From positions 744,001 through 808,000 of the forward strand of contig PUQB01000013.1 of assembly GCA_003024785.1 (NCBI GenBank): a DNA stretch of 64,000 nt, written 5' to 3'. A program made the position numbers and the translations under genes. Positions 26,405 to 38,829 of this stretch are shown here, one piece after another (positions within the stretch are counted from its first letter, which is position 1; every line of letters begins with the position of its first letter). The stretch is from Selaginella tamariscina. Its lineage: Eukaryota; Streptophyta; Lycopodiopsida; Selaginellales; Selaginellaceae. The notes under the pieces are model-generated. The model was not told the DNA's origin. It did no database searches and saw only the letters and a list, made by a program, of their open reading frames with translations.

Positions 26405-28848
26405 GATCTGTGAAAGAAAGGAGAAAAACAAGGGAGAAAAGCTAAGGGGAAAAAAAGTAACTAGAAATCGGGGAGTTATAAAAACAGTTACTATTAAACT
26501 GTCAAGTCACGATTCAAGAGCAAGGAGACTTGACTCAAGAGCAAGACAGGAACTAAGAACAAGACGAGAACAAGAGTCAAAGAGCAAGATAAAAACAAGA
26601 CAAGAATGATCGTATAATAATTGGTGTTGATAGTAACTGATTGTACAACAATTAAGTCGGAGCTTTTATGCTCACACTCTAAGAGCTAATCTAAGCACGA
26701 GCTAAAAATATACTCCAAGAGCTAATCTAGTCATGAGCTAAAAATAATGTCCCTTATCCTGTAAATATATCCTATAAGCATATCCTATATCCTGTATCTT
26801 GTATCCAGCATTTGTATCATGTATCATGTATCCTATATCGGGTTGTGACATGTAATACTATAAGTAAAGATGCATCTCTCTTGCATAAGTGCATTTGTAC
26901 ATATGTATTTTGTTACATTAGAGTATCCATCATCTTCACTTACTCCAAATCCTATCAAGTCCCTCACTCATTTCAAATTGCCAGCCACCTCTTAAGTTTT
27001 GTTCAAGCTCAAGGTGAGCCTGGATAGAGCTTGCTCCAAACCCAGTTCTAGAAATAACCAAGCCTCCAACTTGCCCTTTTCATCAACTTGCAAAAGCTAA
27101 ACTAGACTAAGCTCAACCAAGCAAAACAACAAATGTAGTTGGGCTTTGGCCTAGCTTTGGAACTTAGCCATTGCTAGTTAAACTCAAGCCAATGCCATGG
27201 CCGAGCCCAAATTCAAGCTTGGTTATGGCACCAAAATATAAAAAGAAGAAAAAGGATAGGGTATATGATTATTTCAATTGGTTGTTCTTCTTGCTTTCAT
27301 GATTAAGCATCCATTTTTAAGACAATGCCATGTTTGACCACCAAAATTAGGGCACTCTTACATCAAAATGAAAGAGTCCCAAATCTTTGATGGGGCCTAA
27401 ATGACCCCTCCTCATTTAACTTTTCTATGTATTTATTTTTCTCCCTTAATTTTTTTGAAGGGGTGAATCCACTACCCTTTACCGGTTAGTGCAAATGCAA
27501 GCTAAGTCAAAACGAAATACCCTTTGTTCACTATATTTATTATAAAAAAGAATTTATATCAATGGCCCTTTATTAAGGATTAAACAAGAATAAGAATATA
27601 AAGCTTTTAGTATATTGATGTTCTTATATTTTGTGGTTCTTCAAATATCTCAAAACAAAAAAATTCCTAATTAGTTGCAACTTCTTGTAATATGTGAAAA
27701 AAAACTTATTAATATCGTTTTTATAACATTTTTAAAACTTCAATATAATTTAATACTACTACACTTTGATATTGGTGAAACTTCAATATAATTAAATACT
27801 GCTGCATTTCTACATCGATGCATCCTAAATGTTGAGGTGAAAACTACATCTTATAAAACATCTTTTATAAAACTATAAATTAAAAATGAAATAAAAATTT
27901 ATCACCTCAACATTTATATTATATATTGACTTTAATTGACTGTTATATATTTAAAGTTATATATCATTTATATATTTAAGTTAACAAATACATAAATATA
28001 AGCGTCTCTGCGTGTTCTTATCTTTATGTATCATATGCATACATACTATCTTAACTGGGGCCTGCACACACACACACACACACAATTGGACTTAATCTTG
28101 CTTAATAAAGAGTGTACGTGTTTATATGGCTTCTCACTTATATGGTTGAAGTATACATACTTAACTCGTCATACGGACTTAATGATGCTTTATAAAGGGT
28201 ATATGTGTATACGTATACAATCTACCTTCATTAAGAGTGTACATCTATTCGTAATTGTACATTTTCTTATTAGATTAATCATCATCGGGTGGGGTTTCAA
28301 CCGTGGTTGGTTAAGTACTAAGTTAATGAACCAGCTTAATCAAATTAACCATTCTAGTTTTTAACGAGATTAATGTGTGTTTAATATTGTGTGTGGTTTA
28401 CACATGTCAAAGCAGCTTATTGAGCATAGCAAAGAATACTGACATATGAGGTAATATGTACATATAATATAATATAGTATAAATTACGATATAATATTCT
28501 GCATAATATACTTAAAATTTAAAATAAAAAAGGGAAAATGTTAAACAAGGCTGGAATTTAAATAATTCAAATAAAATCAAAGTGGCAGGGCATAAGCGTA
28601 GAACAAGAAGTGGACAAGAAAACTTGTTTGTGGTGGTCCTTCAATAAGTGAGAATCCCTTAGTTTTTACAAGTCATACAAACAAGAATCATAATTTATGT
28701 AGTATTTATTATAATTATGTATAATATAAAGAACAATTTTAACATTAAATATAAGTATAAAACGGCTTTGTTGTTTGTGTTTATAGCATTGGCACTAGAG
28801 CTTATTCAATGTTGATATCAATCAGTCCCTTGCTCTGACATTATAAAA

Positions 28849-28879
<31 letters not shown>

Positions 28880-30160
28880 TCAGTTTTTTTTCATGAAGTT
28901 TACTGCAAGATATTATATAACACAGTATGATATCAGGAAAGTATTTGTTAGCTTTTTTTGACTTAATCATGAGGCTATATTGGAGAGTATAATGTTTTTG
29001 ACTTAACCATGATGCTATATGAGACTATTTGAATATATATACGTGTGTGTGTGTAGATATTGTGTGTTTACAAATTTTTTTGCATATATGTCTTTTACGT
29101 GACAGTTTCTCTGTCGTAATCATCAGAAGAATATAAATATTTTAATCATATTTAATGATGAAAATGTGGAAAGTTTTCTCCATTACAATAGATATTTTTA
29201 AGTTGTCTTACATGCATAATGCAATAGGTTATATATATATATATATTATTCTTACGTAAATAATTATTACAATTACAATCGAAATATACACATACAATAA
29301 AATGTGTGTATATATATATTATATAAAGTGATAGTAATTTAGAACTTAGCTTTACATTGTTATAAACATATTAACTCTAAGATATCATTACATTTATTAT
29401 TTAAAGTCTCAAATGCTATTTATGTGGTAAATCTATTTAAAAAAGTTTCTCCAATGTCATTGATAAAAAATATAGAAATGATTATAAATGATTAAAACAG
29501 GTTTTCCACTATCTATGCTTATATTGGAGTTCTATATTAATGATGAGAATACAGCAAAAGTTTTTCCATTACTAACATGGATGTCAAACCCTAGAATATC
29601 TAACACGTCTCAACAGAGTATTGTTGTCCGATATTCTTCTCTTACTTAATTGTACATAGTATATAAAACATTTTGAATACTTTAAGAATAATAACAATAT
29701 AATAATGATAATAATGCAAAAGAACGATGTGAAACTATACAGAATCCAGAGACATACAACTGTTTAAGTAACTAAGATATATAGTACTTTATAGCCAATC
29801 CCGTGTACAACACACCCTTTGTTCTCTAGACCTTTCTTTCGCCACCTTTCTACCTATATATATTCTTCCCCTAGCACAGACACACACATATGCGTGTGTA
29901 CGTGTGTACGTGTGTACGATCTTTCAATATTCTTTAGGACGATAGGAACTATGTCACACCTCTTTAGAGACCAAAATGCAGGATATACGTATATACCAAA
30001 GAATATGTTTGACCACGCAGAATGTTTGTTTGTTTATTCTTCTTTCTTACGTTCTTCTTTTTATTCTTTTTTTTTTCCAGTAAAGGAGGAAATTCTGCAC
30101 GTTTGATGTTACAAGTTTGGTTTTCTGACGTGTTATGCCTCGAGTATATCGCTCTCGTTT
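26405..30160. other. Intergenic stretch without recognised genes
   Basis: A purine-rich (ACAAGA) segment at 26500-26610, CCTATA/TCCTGTA runs near 26755-26840, unique-looking sequence to 28.0 kb, then AT-rich sequence with a (GT)n at 28853-28877. Short frames here (for example 28026-28364) are low in complexity or lack family resemblance. 29340-29600 is the right copy of the dispersed repeat at 17.4-18.06 kb. Confidence 0.45.
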
Positions 30161-30167
30161 TTCTTTG

Positions 30168-30405
30168 TCAGAGTTTGGATTCCAATGAGGCCATCCACTA
30201 TTGCTTATATATCAACACCTGTTACATGTGTGTGTATACACATAGTACATAGTATGTGTATTATAAACATGTGTATATACATATATTATTATAGTGGTAT
30301 ACTCGCAAAAGATTCAGTAGCTTTTCGTCAAAATCGAAAAAATTTCAATTGCAGTATATACAAATATATATAGATTAAATTATATTTTAAATTTATATAT
30401 ATATT
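30168..30405. repeat. 230-bp duplicated block, copy 1
   Basis: Starts GTCAGAGTTTGGATTCCAATG and runs through GGTATACTCGCAAAAGATTC to an AT-rich end. It recurs at 30779-31003 with a few indels. Confidence 0.85.
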
Positions 30406-30778
30406 TAATATTTTTTATAATCATTGTAAAATATTTTTGAAGTGTTATATATATATTACATTTATACTTTTTAAATTTACATATATACCCTTAGAAGTTT
30501 TATATTTATATATATATACCTTTTAAACTTCAATTTAAAACTTTATAAATTTTAAAATTAAAAATTAAAAAACATTTTTTAAAATTAATAAAAATTTATA
30601 ATTAATTTATATTTATTATTTTAGGTCCAAAATACAACCTATTAAACATATATATCACAATATAATAATTATTTTTTAAAATATTTCATTTTTTACTATG
30701 ATAATTTTTTAACATTTAAACTTTAATTATTTCATTTGCAATATAATATAAATGTAAAATTTTGAAAAGGGTATATAT

Positions 30779-31003
30779 GTCAGAGTTTGAATTCGAATCA
30801 ATGAGGCCATCCACTATTGCTTGTTACATGTGTATGTGTATTATAAACATGTGTATATACATATATACAATCCATATTATTACAGTGGTATACTCGCAAA
30901 AGATTCAGTAGCTTTTCGTTAAAATCTAGAAAAATTCAATTGCAGTATATACAAATATATATGTAGATTATATTATATCTTAAATTTATATATAATTTTT
31001 TAA
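30779..31003. repeat. 230-bp duplicated block, copy 2
   Basis: Direct repeat of 30168-30405, sharing GAGGCCATCCACTATTGCTT and GGTATACTCGCAAAAGATTC. About 370 bp of extremely AT-rich DNA separates the copies. It lies 430 bases upstream of SULTR copy b, in its probable promoter region. Confidence 0.85.
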
Positions 31004-31434
31004 CGTTGAAAATATATTTTTTGATGTGAAGTCCAAAACACCCTTAAATATATAAATGCTAATTAAATATATATATATATATAAAAGAAAATCTAAAGTG
31101 GTTTCATATCAAAATGATGCTGGACCACTAACATTACAAAACTAAATCATTATATTTAAAATATGAAAAGCTATATATTTGAAATACAATATTTACTAAA
31201 ATTCTTTTACCACTTGTGCACTCTAGCTGACATGGTATTCCACGTAAGCCATGGGGGTTCCATGTGATGAAAAATGCAAACTTCCGGGCTATGTATATGT
31301 ATAGCCATTGCATCTAGTGCATTCATCTTTCTTCACATCCCATTGCTTTCGACATATTATATATTTAGATTCGTTGTATATGGATTAGATTTAAATACAT
31401 TTTCCATAATTTATAGAAGTTTATAAATTTTACC

Positions 31435-31774
31435 ATGGACAATAATTCAACATATATAATACAGCAGAAGGAGCAAGTAATTGTACACAATATGCAAGAA
31501 GTGCAGAGGCCCCCCAAAAGGAGCACATTGAGCAATTTTTCAGCCACTTCCAAGGAGACGTTATTCCCAGACGATCCATTCAGGCACTTCAAGAATCAGA
31601 CTCCCAAGAGGAAGTTTATATTGGGCTTCCAATATGTATTTCCTATACTGGAGTGGCTCCCTAATTACAAGAAGAGATACCTTAAGAATGATCTTATTGC
31701 TGGTATAACAATTGCTAGTCTCTCCATTCCTCAGGTAGAAATGCGTGTGTGTGTGTGTGTGTGTGTGTGTTGTA

Positions 31775-31807
<33 letters not shown>

Positions 31808-32497
31808 TAATATTGTTAAACACATGGATAAGTTCAGACTTAGATGTAAAAGAGTATCAGTATGGTAATTGATTCAATTGATTTAAATATTACATTATAT
31901 GGTTATTACCTATAAGATTATGTTTGTGACATGAAAGTCAGAACGATAATTCTTTTTTTTAAAAGTTTTTAAAGGCAGTCAAGAACATTATATGAGTTTA
32001 ATATGTTTGATGTGTGTAGGGAATTGCTTATGCAAAAGTGGCTGGTTTGCCTTCTGTGCTTGGACTTTGTAAGTAAAACACACACGCACGCACGCACACA
32101 CGCACGCATATTGATACTTCAGTGTTTTCTTTTAGATACATGTGTGATACCACCAGTGGTGTATGCCATTTTCGGTAGCTCAAAAGATGCTGCCTTCGGT
32201 CCTGAGGCAGTCCAGTCTATCTTGTTAGGAAGCCTTGTGCGATCAGAATTCAATAATGCAAATCACGTGAGCAATCAGGATCACATGCGCCTCGCTTTTA
32301 CTTCTGTTTTCTTCGCTGGCTTGTTCCAGGCACTCCTTGGAATATTCAGGTGTGTGTGTGTCACGTATGCTTCTGCAGAGCGTTTGATATGTCTGTAAAT
32401 TCATATAGGGGTGTGTGCATGTGTGCGTGTGTGGATGAAGCTAAATAAGCATTCAAGATATGCATAGTTATGTACAGAGGGAAGTATACACACACAG

Positions 32498-32573
<76 letters not shown>

Positions 32574-33477
32574 AGTGTGGCTTTTACTTTACCTCCATTA
32601 TCTGTTGTCATTTCTACTACAGTAGATTCGCATTTGCAACGTGTATGTTTTCCAAGGCATATGTTGTAACGTGTATATCTATGATGGTTATCTGAAAATC
32701 TTATATAGTAATATAATAGAATATTGAAGTATACTTCTACTATGTCCTCTATCTCTCTCACAGACACACCCACGCACGCACACATGCACAGCAACTATAC
32801 AGAACTTGGTAGTGATAGGCTAGTATATCTTAACAAGGTATATAACCTTGTCTGTATACACATGTATATGGGTATATATAATAATATGGTTAAGATAACA
32901 TATTAGTATTAATAAGGTAATCGATTTGCAGGCTTGGATTTATCATAGACTTTTTATCTCATGCAACAACAGTAGGTTTTATGTCTGGAGCATCACTTGT
33001 GGTCGCTCTTCAGCAGTTCAAAGGCATTTTGGGATTAACACACTTCACTAATAAATCAGATATTATCTCTATTCTACATTCCATATTTCAGCATCCTTCT
33101 GAGGTAAATTAATATTTTTTTGAAATTCATTAATTTCTTTTCCATAGATGTTTTTAAATAATGCTGTTTTATGATAAAAATAAGTTTTATTTAAACTATT
33201 TATATTTAAAAGCATGTTCTTTCAGTATAACTGGCGGACTATCGTCTTTGGAGTGTGTTTTATATTTCTTGTTCTGGCTGCTAGGTGCATAGTAAGTTTA
33301 TAATATTATTTTAGTTCCTATCACAAAACCATAAATACTATGTTTTATTTATTACAGAGCAAAAGAAAAAGGAAGCTTTTCTGGGTATCTGCAATTGCTC
33401 CTGTAACATCTGTTGTTCTATCAACGTTAATTGTGTTCATAACACGTGCTGACCGTCACAATGTTGGAATTGTAAGT

Positions 33478-33545
<68 letters not shown>

Positions 33546-34404
33546 ACATAAAAGACATTCTTATGGTTAAATTTGTTTATATATATACAAAAATTGGCAA
33601 TAGGTTGGTAACTTGAAGAAAGGGTTGAATCCACCTTCAGTGGAGTACTTATCTTTCCATGGAGCATTTTTAACAAAAGCAGTGAAGATAGGTTCGGTGA
33701 TTGGACTCGTAGGACTCATGGTATATAAGTTTATAAATGTAATGCGTGTGTGTGTATGTCTATATATCTATCTACCTATAGTTGTTAAGGTATATACTTA
33801 ATTATATATTGCAGCAAGCAATCTTGGTAGGAAGAACATTTGCCTCGTTGAAGAACTATCATATAGATGGAAACAAGGAAATGATTGCTACTGGGATGAT
33901 TAACTTGATTGGTTCATGCACGTCTTGTATGGGATCCACTGGTAAGCTTATTATAAGCATTTTCTTACTATTATTAATGATAATATATATCACAGTCATA
34001 TTGGTAAAGATTAAGAAAAATTCCACCCTTAAAATTTTATATATTTCCATAATTGACCTTTTTTAAAAAAAAAAAATCAACTTATTATGTTTAAGTCAAA
34101 TTAATAAATTTAATAAGTAATTAATTTATTTTTAAAAAATTTCTGAAATAATAAATGAATAAACATTTAAATGGAAATCAATCTGATTCATTACTTTAAA
34201 AATTAAATTAATGAATTTAAATGGATATCCATACATTAAATGAATCTAAATGAATAGCATATATTATTTAAATAATTTTTTACCTTCGTGTATGCCAAGA
34301 ACATGTCTTTTAGTAACAAGCAATTACTCTGTTGTGATTATTTAATATGTAAATGACATGAAAATCGCATTATGTGGATTATATTATATATATATTAATA
34401 TATA

Positions 34405-34435
<31 letters not shown>

Positions 34436-35275
34436 ATTACATTACTAGCTTTAAAATTAATAAGAAATTTAATTATTATATTATCTATCAGTGGAAATGT
34501 TTTATATTTATAAAATAATTATGTTATTAATTTTTTAAATGATTTTAATGATTTTTATGTTGTTCAGCTGCAATGTCACGAACTGCAGTGAACCATAATG
34601 CAGGGTGTAAAACACAGGTTTCGTGCATAGTTATGTCGGTACTTGTGATGGCAACACTAGTGGCGCTTACTCCATTGTTTCATTACACTCCAAACGTTAT
34701 CCTTTCAGTGATTATATTCTGTGCATTAATCAGTTTAATCGATCCAATTGCAGCTTATGAGATATGGAAAGTCGATAAAATAGACTTCCTTGCTTGTATG
34801 GGAGCTTTCCTTGGCGTAATGTTCCAATCTATTCCTCTTGGCCTCCTCATTGCAGTAAGCACTATATATATAATGTATACACACAGATACACACGCGCGT
34901 GCACACATCAAAGTTACGTTCCTGATATCCATGAATATTATTTGTATATGTACCGTAACACGTGTAAAAGACATGTTAATGTTACAACTAATAGTGCGAC
35001 CACATATATACTGCTTATATATGCATGTATATTCAAACGTATAATATATGTAAATAGTTTTCTTATAGGTTGGTATCTCTGTGGGAAAATATTGCTGCAT
35101 GTTACAAGGCCACACACGGCAATATTGGGGAAAATCCCAGGTACAGGAATATATCGTAATGTTGAGCAGTATCCTCGTGCTATGAGGATTCCGGGGATTT
35201 TGGTAGTCCGCATAGATGCTGCAGTTTATTTCTCAAATTCTAACTACATCAGAGAAAGGTGCGTGCGTGTGAACA

Positions 35276-35325
<50 letters not shown>

Positions 35326-35676
35326 CTAAGCATTAAACAACGGGAGATAGTTTATGCTTCAGATACAATAATTAGGCAGATTTAATTCTGGAAGTAGAAT
35401 ATTTACTAATCTAATGTTTAAAAACAGGATCATGAGATGGATTGAACAGGAAACAATCGTGACAAAAAACATTGAGAAGCCTTCCTCACTCAAATACCTT
35501 GTGATTGACCTTACATGTAAGCATTTATTATATTTCTAATAATTAAGTTTATATCTAACTGTACAAATTAATTCAGCTGTTATGAGCATTGACACGTCTG
35601 GAATCCATGCCTTTGTGGAAATACACAGGACCCTTAACCTGCTAGACATTCAGGTATTCATCTCTATTGGTTACGC

Positions 35677-35741
<65 letters not shown>

Positions 35742-36067
35742 TAATATATATATATATATATATCCTGACCTCATGCATGTAAGACCACATGTACATAGCA
35801 TTTAGATATATATACTATGGTATGTATAAGTCTGGCATGTGTACATTTGTAAGTATATAAAACCTAATAAAATCTATGAGCAATCTGATATTAACTATTA
35901 ATTATTTAAATAAAATTGTACAGTTAGTTTTAGCAAATCCAGGAGCAGAAGTGATCGAACGACTGCATAGATCGGGATACGTGGAGAAATTAGGGCAAAA
36001 ATGGGTATTTCTGACCGTTGATGATGCAGTTCAATTTTGCTCCATGCACTTCCAAAGGATAGCCTAA
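31435..36067 (+). CDS. SULTR: SULTR-family (SLC26/SulP) anion transporter, copy b, 13 exons
   Basis: Paralogue of copy a with the same exon plan. By-eye exons: 31435-31734, 32020-32068, 32136-32349, 32932-33103, 33226-33291, 33358-33471, 33604-33720, 33815-33941, 34568-34854, 35069-35258, 35428-35516, 35577-35653, 35924-36067. The protein would be about 648 aa. It holds DDPFRHF, AGITIASLSIPQGIAYA, PPVVYAIFGSSKDAA, SRTAVNHNAGCKT, PNVILSVIIF and a STAS motif MSIDTSGIHAF. An extra intron (35517-35576) splits the STAS domain just before VMSIDTSG and is absent in copy a. Exon 10 is one base short in the A-run at 35086-35089 compared with copy a (GKILLHV). As read, the frame is lost there; an assembly indel is a simple explanation. 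The gene diverges head-to-head from copy a with 17 kb between. Confidence 0.9.
32501..32570. repeat. (CT)n(AT)n compound microsatellite
   Basis: About 40 bases of CT followed by about 28 of AT, inside intron 3 of SULTR copy b. Confidence 0.9.
33483..33541. repeat. (GT)n(GA)n compound microsatellite next to a splice donor
   Basis: Begins 12 bases after the intron 6 donor of SULTR copy b and passes from GT to GA units. Confidence 0.9.
35682..35732. repeat. (CT)n microsatellite
   Basis: Pure CT tract of about 50 bases in intron 12 of SULTR copy b, followed by TA repeats. Confidence 0.9.
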
Positions 36068-36685
36068 CTTATGAGGACACCGAGTGTGATGTAATCGTGC
36101 AAATTATACCAAAGCTAAATCTGTAAAATTAAAAACCATAATCACATATTGTAAACCTAATACGTACATGGGAATTCCATATAGTTTTTATGATTCTATA
36201 AAGATATATGCGGTTCCATTGTTGACCTATACTTGAGATCTATTTTGAAATATATATACAAGTTGCTTAGGTTATACATAATTAATATAATATATTAAAT
36301 GTATATGATTTACATTATTAATTTGACATTATTCATATGGAACAGTACCAAAGGTTCGACAAATGTGCACAGGAAGGACTGTTACTAGCTGACTTTCACA
36401 TAGTTGTTGAGATGTATCTATACACAAAACGTAAAATAACATATCGTCCATATTATAGTAATTTTATCATAATATTAAATTTGTTTATCGTTTTCTACCA
36501 TGAGAGTCGGATGACACAAATGAATAATGGATAAAAGCTGATGTGTAGATTAGACTAACCAGTAACAACATGTTTCACGAGGTCATTGAAATTAACATAC
36601 ATTCATTATTGCATTAATTATATATTGATGTAATTGCTGCTTTGTTATCATACCTTAATCGTACACTGAGCGGTACCTGAGCTTC
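36068..36685. other. Spacer between SULTR copy b and the P450 pseudogene
   Basis: AT-rich. The last 60 bases (ATCATACCTTAAT and GAGCTTCATGG) match the flank of the P450 at 57.4-58.9 kb, so the duplication reaches into the old promoter. Confidence 0.6.
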
Positions 36686-37695
36686 ATGGAGCTTCTTTCA
36701 GTTATTTTCTCCACAGCTTTGATTGCAGTAGTATTCAAGTGTTTGTTTAGTGCAATATTTGGTGAAATGGCCATCTTCATCATTTGGCAAAAGGTATTCC
36801 GAAACAGTCTTTCTTAGCAATCTCGAGAAAATACGGTCCCATTGTATTTCTACGGCTGGTTTTCAGTCAGCTGTGGTTGTTTCAACGCCGGAGTTAGCCA
36901 GAGAGGTGCCCAAGAACCAAGATTCAGCTTTTGCGTCGAGGCCGTTCATCATATATGCCAAGTATGTGTCATACATTTTCTCAGCTATTGTAGCCACGCC
37001 TCTCAACAAACACTGGAAAAATATGAGAAAGCTCTGCACGACCCAGCTTTTGGCTAGACATACCATTGATTCTTATCTTTCGGTGCGAATGGATGAGCTT
37101 TCACGCCTACTGTCCTCTCTAGTCGAAACTCATTGACGAGGTGAAACGGTCGATGTGAGAAAGCTCCTAAGGATATGACTTACAACGTTATGACTCGCAT
37201 ATTGATTAGCAAGAGTCATATGATAAACCCTGAAGCTAACTTGTCAAGGATGTTACAGTTGAAGTTGTTCATGAGTTTCTTTGGTTTCACATTAGCGAGT
37301 TTTTTTCACCATATCTAAGATGGATAGATTGGACCATCCCAAGAATGAAGGTTACTCAAGCTAAGCTCGATGGGTTCTTACAAAAGATTCTAAGTAAGCG
37401 CAGGTCAGAGCGTCGTGATGGGAAACTTAGAGACTTTCTGGATATCCTGATTGAATGTTTACAAGGCAGAAATGATGAGACCATTAAGGCATTAATCCTG
37501 GTAAGTTATAAATGAACATTTATAAATGATTTAACACTAGCTATTAAATTTTGTTATTATTATCACCACATTGCAGGAACTTATTCTTGCCGGGACTGAC
37601 ACAACTACTACTACATCTGAATGGATACTCATGGAACTTATTCAAAATCCAAAAGCTATGGAGAAAGTTGAAGAAGAGATTATGAACGTTGTGGA
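36686..37695 (+). pseudogene. Truncated cytochrome P450 pseudogene
   Basis: Closely related to the P450 at 57370-58918. It starts with the same MELLSVIFSTALIAVVFKC coding sequence and lacks about 34 bases of the PPSPWKLPLIGHL proline-rich hinge. It has further frame breaks and a stop in exon 1, then an intron (37501-37576). Exon 2 keeps the canonical I-helix motif AGTDTT and stops resembling P450 after EEEIMNVV (about 37695). The K helix, PERF region and heme-binding Cys loop are absent, so no working enzyme can be made. After 37695 the sequence is unrelated. Confidence 0.9.
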
Positions 37696-38708
37696 GAAGC
37701 TAAAGATATGTGTAAAGAAGATTATAAAGCATGAGATTGCCTTCAAAGCGGTGAGGGGCCTGAAGTAGTATGCAAAAGAGTTAAAAAGGGATATCGAGTT
37801 CTTTTATGAGTTCCTCCCTAACTATGTTATGAAGACTTAGTTAGACCACTTTTGCAATGTAACCTACGAGGAGGTGAAGCAAACCTTAAGAATTGACGCT
37901 GAGGTGGAGAAGAAATGAGTTGAATATCTATTTTCTTTGTTCATAATTTATGGAAAGAGAATCACAAATATGTTAATTATCCATCTTTCGATAAAATTCA
38001 CTTTGGCGATTCACTAAGAGATATAAGGAGTTAGTAATACTCAAAAAAGTAGAATGTGATAGAGGCATATCATTAAGAAAATGATCATAATTGGTCTTTA
38101 ATGGTTGTAATTGATGAAAATGACATAGACTCATTATGAATATTCATGATGAAGTGTGGACAAAACCTGAGGAGCTTCAAATATTGATTTAAAAGCTAAA
38201 TAAGGCAACCCAAGGAACAGAATATAGTGTTCTCTTTATAATGAAGCAAGAAGATTTGTTCTTGGGTTGCTGCTAGAGAAGATCATTCTAAAGAATTATA
38301 AAATTGGTTACATGGCAAATTCAGAGATAATTGACACACTTATTTACCTAGTTGAATTTGAGATCACTACTGTTAAGTACTTGAGATTGTTGAGTTTAAT
38401 ATCACCAAGAGATTCAGGCACCTGCTTAAGGTCTAAATGTAAGATTGAGTAGATTTTCTTAATAAAGTTAAGGAAAAATATGAAGAAATCCTAATAGAGG
38501 ACCATACTATGAACATAAGACTAGTATCAAAAATCCTAAAATGCTTCAAGCCTCATAAAGTGATGGAGGTATATTGTGTTGGATTTCTTTTTTAAAAAGG
38601 TATTATACACAATATATCCATCACAAGCATTCTCCAAGATAATAAGAAAATTGAAAAAACATGGACTTTTTTGAGGTCAATTAGAAAAGTTTGTTCCACT
38701 CTGTAGAT
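37696..38708. other. Unidentified sequence replacing the P450 3' half
   Basis: This kilobase is less AT-rich than the spacers and reads like decayed coding DNA (Lys/Glu-rich stretches on the plus strand such as AVRGLK and DAEVEKK, then stops). No family is recognised. It ends at the 8-bp target duplication of the hAT element. Confidence 0.35.
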
Positions 38709-38725
38709 CATACTTGCATTTGAAC
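38709..38725 (+). repeat. hAT 5' terminal inverted repeat
   Basis: CATACTTGCATTTGAAC, preceded by the target duplication CTGTAGAT. Confidence 0.9.
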
Positions 38726-38829
38726 GGGTACAATTAATAAAAAACGCCGTTTAAAACACATGTATAATACGGCATTTAAACACCAAGAATATTTTTAAAA
38801 AACCTTAAAGAATATGCTTTCTTTTACTT

